The translations under genes were made by a program, and so were the position numbers. The notes below the pieces were generated by a model, which saw nothing but the letters and a program-made list of their open reading frames with translations, was not told the origin of the DNA and did no database searches. A stretch of DNA of 64,000 nucleotides from Amia ocellicauda (lineage: Eukaryota > Chordata > Actinopteri > Amiiformes > Amiidae), in NCBI RefSeq assembly GCF_036373705.1, contig NC_089860.1, positions 37,788,921 through 37,852,920 of the forward strand, in the 5' to 3' direction. Below, in pieces: positions 12,811 through 23,500 of the stretch. Numbering within the stretch: the first letter of the stretch is position 1; each line of letters begins with the position of its first letter.

Positions 12811-13026
12811 TTTCCATTTGTGTCCCCGGGTGCGTGTGTCCGTGCTGATCTGGAAAAGCTCCTCTGGTTTGATGTGGTCACTGCCTTTCATGATTTAGAA
12901 GACTTGGATCAAGTCCCCACGTAGTCTCCTCTGTTCCAGGGTGAAAAGGTTCAGGTCCCTCAGTCTCTCAGTAGGACATTCCCTTCAGACCTGGAATAAG
13001 TCTGGTTGCTCTCCTCTGAACTGCCT
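12811..13026 (-). mobile_element. CR1 3' region adjoining the reverse-transcriptase fragment
   Basis: This is the family tail between the end of the reverse-transcriptase frame and the junction at 12811. Its first 64 bp duplicate 12495-12558 with two mismatches. Confidence 0.85.
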
Positions 13027-13690
13027 CTAGAGCAGCGATATCTTTCTTGAAGTGTGGAGGCCAGAACTGTCCACAGTATCCAGATGAGCTCTAACTTGTG
13101 CATTGTACAGTCTGAACATCACTGCCCTTGTTCTCAATTCTACACTTTTGACAATATACCCTAACATCCTGTTTGCCTTTTTTATTGCTTCCCCACATTG
13201 TTTGGATGGATAAAGTGAGGAGTCCAAGTAGACTCCTAGAACTTTCTCATGCATTACTTCATCTAGTTCTATTCCTCCCATAGTGTAATTATAGTGGACA
13301 TTTTTGTTACCTGCATGTATTACCTTGCACTTGTCCACATTGAATTTCATCTGCCAGGTGTCGGCCCACAACTGAATATTATCTGAGTCCCTTTGAATAG
13401 CCTGTGCTGCCGAGATTGTATCTGCTGAGCCACCTATTTTAGTATCATCTGCAAATTTGACAAGTTTGCTAACTATCCCAGAGTCCAGATCATTAATATA
13501 GATTAGAAAAAGCAAAGGCCCTAGTACTGATCCCTGTGGAACTCCACTAACAACCTCACTCCAGTTAGAAGCAACTCCTCTAATCGACACCCTCTGTTTC
13601 CTATACATCAACCAGTTCATAATCCATCTACTTACATTACCCTGAATGCCTGCAGCTTCCAATTTGAGGATATTGCTCACATGTTCTCAT
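13027..13690 (-). mobile_element. CR1-type LINE reverse-transcriptase fragment
   Basis: A 217-codon minus-strand frame has GVPQGSVLGPLLFLIYINDL and the catalytic FADDTKI, then the thumb region to a [15 protein letters not shown] end. The N-terminal fingers and the endonuclease are missing. The CR1 sequence continues toward 12811, where an LTR fragment interrupts it. The frame has no stop, which suggests a fairly young copy. Confidence 0.9.
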
Positions 13691-13714
13691 TTCTCAGTTT
13701 TCTGTGATAAGGTT

Positions 13715-13762
13715 TGATAAGGTTCCACACCAAAGACTGATCCTCAAATTGGAAGCTGTAGG
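13715..13762 (+). mobile_element. Short CR1 reverse-transcriptase piece in + orientation
   Basis: It translates in frame as DKVPHQRLILKLEAVG, the reverse-transcriptase finger motif. It faces the minus-strand fragment ending at 13690, which has the overlapping LKLEAAGI. The LTR-like element starts directly after it at 13763. Confidence 0.8.
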
Positions 13763-14958
13763 TGTCACGGGGGCGGGGCATGACAGTAGTCTATCACTTT
13801 ATTGATTAATTAATTATTATATTATATCACTTAACTAATTATAATGTGTGCACTTTATTTTTCACGATTTTGGTTGTTTTCACTTATGAAGTCTGTTGTT
13901 TTCTTTCTTCCTTATATTGTTTGAAGCACTTTTCTTCTGTTATTAGTTTATTTGGTTATATTGATTGTTTGTTTCTGCCGAGCGCACGCCACCCGCCGCA
14001 TTCTCACCTGGACTTACCACCTGCACCCCTGTGTATTTAGGCTGAGAGACCGAGTCATAGGTGCGAGAACGGAAGGCCAGACCGGCATGCCCGGGTTGCG
14101 CGTAAAGGAGGAATAGCCAGTGCTGAAGAAATGAAAGAGGGAGACTTGGAGCTCGTTCGTTCGTTCCCTGTAATGGATTACAAATAATAACGCGGAGCTG
14201 CAGCCCGGAGACGGCGAGGAGACCCACGGAAGACAGCAGCGGAGCAGGACGGCACGGGCTTCAGCAGCAGGTCTGTGGGTTTGTGTCTGTGGTCGCGTAG
14301 CGAGGGTGCAGTCGCGGTCATTTATTAAAAGACCCTGAAGAGACTTTCGACCGGCAATTAAGAGACTTGGACAGTATTTGAGAACGGCTTTTATTAAATC
14401 AGCCAGATCATTCTCCTGGTTTTTCATCTTTTTGGGGGGGATTATTTTGTGTGGAACTGCCTGTGGAGAGAGAAAGTATAAGACATTTTAGTAGTATGGC
14501 AAGATACTGACATTGAGTACTCAATCTACAGGACTGCGAATGTGACCGGTTGATTTTGTTTGGCCAACGGCGCGCCGGCCGGGTCTCTGGGTGGGGGAAG
14601 AGACGCCTGCGAGAACTGTGCACTTACCCGGGAGGCTCAGTGGGGGGAAAAAAAAAAAAACTGTTGGGGGGCGGGGGGTGTTATTTTCTTATTTTTAGCG
14701 CCGGGGATTAAAGGCGGTTTTAGCTAGGTTATTTGAATTTTCTCTTGTAAACTCCAGGACAGCCTTCGTGCCCTGCCTGGATCTGTAATAATAAATACTG
14801 TTATTATTGTTCTTCCTGTTCGTGTGGAGTTTGTCTTGGGATTCTGTCGAGGCTGCTCGGGGAGAAATGTGTGGGTGACACGAGCTCCTCCCTCGTTAAT
14901 CAAAGGAGGTGGCGTGGTCTTGCGTAGTCGACCCCTAATCACCCACTAGGTGGTGACA
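13763..14958 (+). mobile_element. Probable solo LTR, about 1.2 kb
   Basis: It begins TGTCAC and ends GTGACA, a 6-bp inverted TG...CA terminus as in LTRs. It includes a GC-rich middle (13980-14700) and an AATAAA near 14793 in + orientation. No gag, pol or primer-binding site follows, so it is a solo LTR or a chimeric element. No clear target duplication is visible (GTAGG versus TGGGC). It is inserted in, or fused with, CR1 sequence on both sides. The class of the parent element is unknown. Confidence 0.55.
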
Positions 14959-15220
14959 TGGGCATCAAACCAGAGGAGCTCTTCCAGATCAGCATGGACA
15001 CAAATGGAAATTCGGCTTCAAGGCATTCAAAACGGAAAACGTGAGACGGATTACTCTGTGTACTCTATCTGGAACAAATTCCCCAGCAATGTGGTAGATC
15101 CTGAAAATTTGGGAACATTTAAAAATAGACTGGATAGGATCCTTGGATCACTTAGTTATTAATGGACACCAAATGACCATGATGGGTTGAATGGCCTCCT
15201 CTCGATTTAAACTTTCTTAT
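14959..15220 (+). mobile_element. CR1 3' tail following the LTR (right arm of an inverted mosaic)
   Basis: This is a plus-strand CR1 tail starting TGGGCATCAAACCAGAGGAG and ending in the CTTTCTTAT 3' motif. The junction with the LTR is the same as at 12563 in the left arm. The DNA between 14710 and 15220 is the inverted counterpart of 12304-12810. Confidence 0.85.
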
Positions 15221-17219
15221 ATGATCTAAACTGACTCTGGGGTTCACCAGTGTAAACATCGTTTTGGACTTTTCAAATATTGTGAAATGTATATTATAAT
15301 CAATTGAAAGAGCATTTTCAATTAACTCATTTACCCAATTAATTTATATATTTTAGATGCCCGTCGCAAAACATTTTACTGGCAAAGACTATATAGGATT
15401 TATTCATGATAAATAATCCAAAAACTGTGAATCATTTATTAGTATCAAGCATGTTGTGACTTCTCTGCTGCACAAGTTTGAGCATGTTGCTGGGGTGGAA
15501 ACTGCAAGGTCTGAGCTTAAAGACCGTGGAAAAACCATTGAAGTCCCTTCTAGACCTAAACGTGTACAGAAGCTGTGCACCCACTTCAGGAATTGGTCAC
15601 AGGACCCCGACACCAAGTGATGTGCCAAGGTTCTTGTTTGAGTGGACATCCACCTGGACACAGTGCAGGCACTTCTGCAGCTCCTCGGTGAGCGGTGGCA
15701 TTGGTGGTGTGTCTTCTTTGAGGTGCAACTTTTCTAGCTCGGGAATTGATATTTCAAGAGCTTAATTGCAGAGATTGATCTGAAGGATGTGAGAAGTCAA
15801 ATAAGTAAGGCCTTGTCAACTTAATCATCATGGGTCCACTGTGGGAGCTGGTGAGGTTCTTGTAGTTGAGAACTGATTGTGCCTTTAAGGGGCTCAGTTC
15901 TGGCTTTTTTTATATATAACATTTTTTTAAATGCGGGTTAAAGATGAAGCCTGTTTAGCTTCTGTGCAGTAGAAAGATCGTGTGTGTGGTGTTGTTGTAT
16001 TTGTAAGATGTACAATTCATAAAGGATACCTGACAGTATACCTTACAGAGAAAAACAGAGATTGGGTATTAAGATTTGCCTTTATTGTCCAGCCAATCAA
16101 GCAGCCAGGATTTTTCTCAAGGGCCTGTCTATTCCCCTGCCTGCTCAAATATAGTGTGAAACAAAAATTAATACAATGTGAACACTATCATCAGTTAATT
16201 ACTGTCTAGTATTCAGTCTATTTATGTATTTATTTTCATACCCCTGCTCCTGCTAAGGGATTGTTTTATGTCTTAATGTCAGTGAATGCTTCTTTGATTT
16301 ATAAACCCTCATATAACTGTTTTACTTTACATATTTTACAGTTATAATGTATTGCATGTAAGCAGTGTCTGCATGTTATGGTCATTGTTGTGTGCGTTTT
16401 GTAGCATTATTTGGGGAACTCCAGTAACATTTTGAAAAGACCCGGATTGATATCTAATTGATATTATATGGCGTTCTCATCCTAGGAAACAAATCCCATG
16501 AGAACATGCAAATTGATTTTAATCTCTTCATCTATTGTATAACACAGATGATTCAAGACATCAAAGCAAACCTCGTTGTAAAAAATAAGGTTTCAAATCA
16601 TTGTAAGTGCTTATAATGCATTGATCTTCACTGGAACAACTCCAAGTGCTTCTAACATGGTAAACGCCAGAATTGTCACGGAGCATCATGTGTAATTTGT
16701 TTCCTGCTGAAGATGATCATTAAGGCTGTGTGTTGCTGAAGTCTTGACTTTTTGTTTATTTCATTGTGAACATTTTAATATTAATATTGTGCAGGTTAAC
16801 TGTGCATCATGTAGAAATCAGAAAATATTGGCAATTAAATCTTTCAGCCCTGGGCCTTACTGTCTGAGAAGGAAATAATAAAGGAACTGAAATGTTAAAC
16901 TGTTTTACCTGCATATTAAAACAAAATGTCTTGGTTGTCATTTAAATCTGTAGTTGTGTACAAGCCCACCACCTTGTGTTCCTGCCAGATTACTGCAGCC
17001 CATCTTCTTTTTGGATGAATATAGTGCCTTATTTTTAATTCTATAATTTTACTTTGCTCCATATGTATAAATAAGATCTGATTAAAATAGTCTCTTTAGG
17101 TACATGGATACCCAACATAAAATAAAATTGATTGACTATCAGAACTGAACAAATCAATGCTATTGTGCCACAAAAACCTTCCGATATTTGCAAACAATTA
17201 ATTTTGTATATCAAACAGG
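15221..17219. other. Intergenic, AT-rich, no gene seen
   Basis: No domain or repeat was recognised except scattered AT-rich tracts. Confidence 0.5.
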
Positions 17220-18240
17220 AGCCCTAAATACTGGGAGATCGTTCCATAGTTTCGGGGCCCTATAACTAAATGCTCGACCACCTGTGGTTCTCATGCATGT
17301 TGCATTTGCCACCCCCAGTTTCATTATAGTGAGGAGGGGGCCTCACAATCTCTCTCCCCGCACAGGCTGAGCTCAAGTCGGACACACACCAGGAGCAGCA
17401 CGTGGTTTAAAGAATTACAACAACGTTGCACAAGTATACCAGGAGGACCAAAAGTACAGAAGGGGCCATCCTAAAAATAGTACAACCCATTTAAAATACC
17501 TTTAATCTAGGGGCAATAAACTAAAATAGAAAATAAAATGGGCAATTGAATAATTCTAATCTATAAAACTTAAAACAAACCCAGGCCAGCTCTAGCCCGG
17601 ACTCTAAATACCCAGTACCGGAGACCAATTGTCCAAACCAAGTTCTCCCTAGTCCTCCCCTGGCCAGAAGGCAGTCTCACACTGCTCCATACTCCGCATC
17701 GCCTTCCTCCTGGTCTGATCACAGTCGGCGTCCTCGGATGCCCACCGGTGAGGGGAAACCCCCCCAGTTTCTCCTCTGTTCTACTTCCCTTTCTGCCTTT
17801 AATCACATTTCTCTCCCCACAGGCTCACCTTCAGCAGGCCCACAGTCATCTGTCTTCCAAGGGATCCCAACTCCACTGGCCCTAAAAGGTCTAGATCATA
17901 CACATCACTGGTCATATGCAAGTTTCGCAGACCGCGTAATCTCTTCCTTTTCTACAGGAGTGGGAGAGAGAGAGTGGAGGAGGCTTCAAGAGAGCAAGAG
18001 AGAGCAGGTCCACAGCAGCAACAGCTTCCAACCAAATCAACACAGCTACACCTCAATGAGGGTCTTAACCCCACTTCCCCCACAAGAGGAAAAAGAAGGC
18101 CTCTGTTGCTCCACGGACAGGCTTTTTAAAGTCCACGTCCTTGTTGCAGAAGGCAAAAGGTGCATGGATTGGTCAGTCAGGAGCCGACACCCAGCGTGAC
18201 AGGTGCGCTGCGTTTGGGCTCAGGGGCTCGTAACAGTGTA
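17220..18240. other. Probable unclassified interspersed repeat
   Basis: The start, GGAGATCGTTCC and GGGGCCCTATAACTAAATGC, resembles a widespread fish repeat. The rest is GC-richer than its surroundings and ends abruptly near 18240, where AT-rich DNA resumes. There is no protein family match. Confidence 0.3.
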
Positions 18241-20379
18241 ACCGAAAAACCTGTGCAAAACAATAATTAACAAATTAAGGTAATGTAACAAAAAAAAAGA
18301 CATTACAATAGTGATAATAAAACACAAGTAGTGCATAAAAACATAAAACACCTAAAAACAAAATAAACAACCCAAGATACGCCAATATAAGTCAAGGAAT
18401 AAATAACTAACCCATTATCACCAATAATGAGCTCCAACGCACCATGGACCACTAAACAACGGCTTCCTCAGTCTCAGTGGTGTATCAGTTTCTCAATGTC
18501 AGTCGCAGTGCTTCTGGGCTGGAGGAAGGAGGATCTGGACCTATTCTGAGTGTGTGAATCAAAGATTATGTTCACAGATGATGCCCAGGTTTCACATCAT
18601 CTCCTTAGGGGTGTGAAATGAAAGTTATCATTTCTTAGTTCTGTCAGCGCTTGATGAACATTTAGATTGAGCAGAAGGAAAAGTCTTGTCATCCAGGTTT
18701 TAATCTCAGACAGACAGCAGCATAGTTCTGTATAGTGGTTTATTGGATCTAGGATCGGGGGCACAGGCAGTTACAGGCAGACTGCAGGGTAGGACTGCGG
18801 GGCTGCAGCCTGACCGAGCTGAGCTGTATTATTATCAGATCACATTAGGGCTCCTCTCCTCTCTTCTGTATAAGACTGGCCTTTCCCAAAAACAATCCCA
18901 ATCATCCAAAAAAGCCAATTTCAGGGGAAGTCGAAGCACAGAAGGGAGAACACAATATGCTGCCTGTTGAACAAGCAAGTGCACTGTGATCCACTGCATT
19001 ATAGTGAAACAGAGAGGGCTTCACATTGCAGAGGGAAATCCTCGCCACGCAGATGTGCCATCATTAGACCCAGATAGCCGACTCCATTCAGCAGTGACTG
19101 AAGATGCGATTTCTGCTCATTTGCACTGCACAACCCACATGTACAGATCCGATCACTGCCGCCAAACAGATCTTCTGCACCGTTTTCTGGAAAGTCGTGC
19201 AGCTCTGGACATTGGCGCCATCGTGTTCATTCAACACTGAAGTGTGTGGACCCAGGCAGCACTCCACACTGCACACTGTAGTTATTTACCATAACTGTCA
19301 TTCTTCAGAAAACTGCTGTCCTTCCATGTCATTCTCCTGTTATTCAGTGCCTTAGTTTGTCTGAAACAGTATTCCTGGTCCTGGTTCCTGGAATTGTAAG
19401 ATATAAGTGTATAAGATATTTGTTCCCCAGTATAGTAACGGGCATTCGGGTTTGTCATAATGGTCTACATTATTAGTTTGTTATTTGGTAGTCCAATCAA
19501 ATAAAATAAGGTTGGATTAAAACATTGCATTTACCTTGATATTAACCTTTATTATTTTTGTTAATAATATTATTTTATTGTAATGTAGGGCCTGATAACC
19601 ATCGCATGGTTGAGGGCCTCAGCATCTGAAGCCCTGTTTGTAAGTTGCTTTTACATATCAGGCTTTTTTTCTGTTTTGAATTAGTGAATAAAGGTTTCTC
19701 TTGCTTGGTTTTACCTGAGAGTCCTCTGCCTTTTTAATCTCCCTGTCTATTTCACAGTATAATGAATCTAGTCTACTAGAGTGTGTCTCTCACACACACA
19801 AGGCCCACACCGCCATGTAACAATATTCTGCAATGTGTATCTTTTAAAGTACACTGAACTATTTGTTAAAAAAATAATAATAATAAAAAAAACGTAAATC
19901 AAATGTCGCAGAAGTCTTTCAAAATGTTAGAAAATGTCTCATGTCTTTTGACTTCCCACCTGCCCAGCAACAAGGCTGGACAATATGGAACAATATTGAA
20001 TAATAATAATAATATATAAACCACTTACCACTCATTAGTACATTACTGGTGACCCTGACACTATTGTGCATTGTCGTTTTCTAGCAAACACACATGTTGT
20101 GTACCAGAACAATAGGCCAAACGTGCGTTTCACTTACAGGACATATATAATGCATGACCTATGTCTAGCTGCATGTATAATTTATGAACCGGTCATGTTC
20201 TATGCAGAGGTGTGATGTTCATTGAAATATACAGTATACAGGAGGCTAACACGCATGTCTGAAATATAGAAACAACAATATCTATAAAGAATGTTTGATT
20301 AATAGCAGTTCTTTCAGTTAGACGTTGTTCTAAAAAACGTTTTCTTGGGTTTTGGGAACTTCATCAAACTGGGAAGATG
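18241..20379. other. Intergenic, no gene seen
   Basis: A possible poly(A)-like AATAAA on the minus strand near 18742 is the only signal. No exon is supported. Confidence 0.45.
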
Positions 20380-20580
20380 ATGTAAAGTGAGTAACGACCG
20401 CTAGTCCACAGCGCCTCACAGCGCCGGAGTGACGCGGCTCAGACCCGGGCGGTGCGATCAGTCTCCGGCTCAGAGGACAGACAGAGACGCCGCTGTTTGA
20501 CACAGTAGCTGTGTTACTTGTGTAGGTGTTATCTGGACCGGAGCACTGGGGCCGCGCTGAGGACCCACACACGGTAAGAC
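20380..20580 (+). promoter_or_regulatory. CpG-rich patch with a strong splice donor
   Basis: Many CpGs lie from ACGACCGC to GCCGCGCTG, and CACACACG|GTAAGA follows at 20574. This looks like a first exon with promoter, either a distant csf3r 5' exon or a noncoding RNA. There is no coding frame of interest. Confidence 0.35.
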
Positions 20581-23500
20581 AGACCCAGGAGCGGCTGTGG
20601 CTCTGAGTCACTCAGCGCTGTCAGAGACATGGAGGAGTGAACAAGGCTGGCGTGCAGTTTCGTGGGCAGATCATCTGAACGAAACGCAGTTTTAACATTG
20701 CCTGCAGTTTCGATCGGTTTCATCGCAGTGATGAGTTGAATAAGTGATTGGGCTTCAGATGAGCTCTGCAGAGTCGGAGTTTCTAATAGTGTCAACTTAA
20801 ACCTGCAACACTTTGAAACTATTTTCCGGGGCACTTGAAATAAATTGCCATTACTAAAATCAATCAAGTGTTTCCAGAGGCAGTTGCTATCTGCCAGTAC
20901 AGTTCAGCAATAATAATACAGACTACACAGCGCAGTTATAACTCTGAACAGGGAGATGGGTCATTTCACTGCGGTTCAGCCTTTTCTTATTATAAGCTGA
21001 TTAATAACGTTTTGGTAAGATTTCAATATTTTTAGAATGTAGAATGGTATTTTTTATGACTTGTTTACCTGGACCGAAATATAATCTTCAGTCCTCAAAA
21101 AATACAAGAACTGTTTAATTGATTAACTTCTCATTTCACACCTTTAAGTACACAACACTGACGCATGCCACGGGATTGTTTTTATGATTATGATTATTAT
21201 TATGATTATGGTTATTATTAATATGACTATGCTCCAGAAGCCTTGTATTGAACTGAAATGTGGCAGGTTGTCCAATTGTGGCATTCACTGTCTACGTGAA
21301 TCCGGTGGCGCAAAGTAAGCAGTCAGTGGAAATGCTCTTAATGAAGGACATCTATGAGATGTCCTGTGCTGCTTGAGGACATTGTGGACTAGTCCGGCCT
21401 TCGTCTTTTGCAATTGTAATGAATTTGTGGTCCTGCAAGTGTCTCTGCTGCCACTCCAGCTCACCTAAAACAAATCACAATCATTTTATGTAGCGAATGA
21501 GGCAAGAGCAGCCCTTTTAAGTCATTTCTGTGGGATTATAATAATGGAAGAAATTAAAATTTGACTTTACAAATGATTCACTTGCTTAGCCTAATAGTAT
21601 GACTTACTCAAATTAAATGTATAGTATCGTGCTTAAATAGGTCTCTGCTAACCTTTTATAACAGACATAGTGATTTCAATAATGTGTTTCTAGAATCAAT
21701 GTACATAGACTTAGACCAAATTGTACAATCGATTTGCTTATTATACTTCTAGTAATAATAATAATAATGTATAAATACAATCTCCAGGGACAGTAGAGTT
21801 TCCTTATGAAAACTGAATACTAACTACAACCCAGATCAATGCAAAAAAACAACTAAAAACAGGTTTTTCAACCAGCTGGTGTCTGGGAGGCCCTGCATTC
21901 AGATCCCAGGGTCTGCTGCTGTGACCAGACTTGCCAGGAGTGAGCGGCAGAAAACGGAAAAGAAATGGCATATTTGAATAATATTTGGTTTCAAGTTGAA
22001 TAACCCTACTGACTTCCCAATTTAACACGGATAAAATGAATTTGGCAATTCAGCTGGTGTTTTGTGGCACATGGCAATGTTTTCACTGAACACATTCGCA
22101 ATATTAAGAATTGATGTTATAAATACATAAATATGATGCTCTGGGATGTTTCCTCCATGAAATCTTATTTGTTCTTCACCTAAACATTGCATTTGTATTG
22201 GTATTCTTCATTCTTTAAATTATAAGCACATACTGGACAGCTTAAATTTATTTTATAATTGATTTTGCCATCGATGTGCTCCTGGTAGTAAATTGAATTT
22301 AGCCACGTCTGAATAATACTGAACACAGCATATCGCACAGCCATGATTCAAATGTCTTCATGATTCAAATTAGAAAGATTTGAGATGATTAAAGTAACAC
22401 AAAGGGATGATTGTTAACGATTACTCAATAGGTGGCTCAATGAGGAACTCTGTTGGCCTCATGGGGCTGAAATACAGAAACAAGTCGTGCAAAACGCAAC
22501 ACCCTACAGGTCGGCCATATAGTTTGACAGCCATATTTGTTTTTTAAAGAATTTACAGATACAAAGGTTCTTACTTTCATGATTTTCTCTTTGAAAAATA
22601 GAAGTTAAAATTTTGATACACGTTTATCCTTTCATTGTTATATTTAAACTACTTCACTCTTTTTCACATATTATAATTATTATTATTAAGAAATTCTATC
22701 AGAATTTGGAGTAGAAACCGGATCCTCCTACAGGTTTGGTTGTAATTGGTTACATGGTTTGGTAAGCATGCTGCATTTGTTGAAAATGTATCATTATAAC
22801 AAATTATAATTATACCTGATTAATATCAAGAAATGGCCACCACTGACCAATCAAAATGCGTGCTTTTCAAATCGAAGTTTGTAAATGAAAAAGTGTCCCT
22901 GTTAAAGGCCACCCCAAAGATGAATGTTTGAATTGTCACACCATTACTGTTTAAGGTCAATAAAATGCCCTATCGGTGACAGTAGGATACTGACAGGAAA
23001 GTTCATATGACACAAACAAGCATGCAGGTCCTACTAAATCATTCGAGGAGACATGCTTTAAACAAGGACCTGTAAGAATACAGTAGAGTGATCAAACAAA
23101 AAGAATGAGAACTACAACATTCAAACTCAATACAGCGCAGGAAAAAGTACACTTAACTAGGAAGCATGTACAATATGAAATAAAGGGTCTTTACTAATCT
23201 GTCTTTGCTGACCGTGTCAACCAGCACAGGACAATAGTTGATCAGTTCAGGTGCATTCAATGCAGCAGTCCAGATGTTCCTGCTTTGAATATTTTATATA
23301 ATTTTATAGCTAAACAGGAATACTTTGTATCAGAATCTGATAGCATTGTGCTTCATAACACCTTTGTCTGTTAAAGCATCTTCCAAGAATACAAAAGCTA
23401 GTGCACTCCAATAACCCCAGAGTATTTTGAGTTTTTAGTTTGGTTTTGATTATGTTCATAATTTAACTTTACATATTTTAATTGATTAAAAACAAAAACA

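Noticed and set aside
14014..14427. 137-codon minus-strand frame
   Set aside because: It lies in the GC-rich middle of the LTR-like element and shows no known domain.
12579..14942. Two nearly identical 71-72-codon frames in opposite orientations (12579-12794, 14724-14942)
   Set aside because: They are the two inverted copies of the LTR end, and identity reflects the repeat, not coding selection.
17738..18199. 153-codon plus-strand frame
   Set aside because: No recognisable domain; it lies within a probable interspersed repeat.
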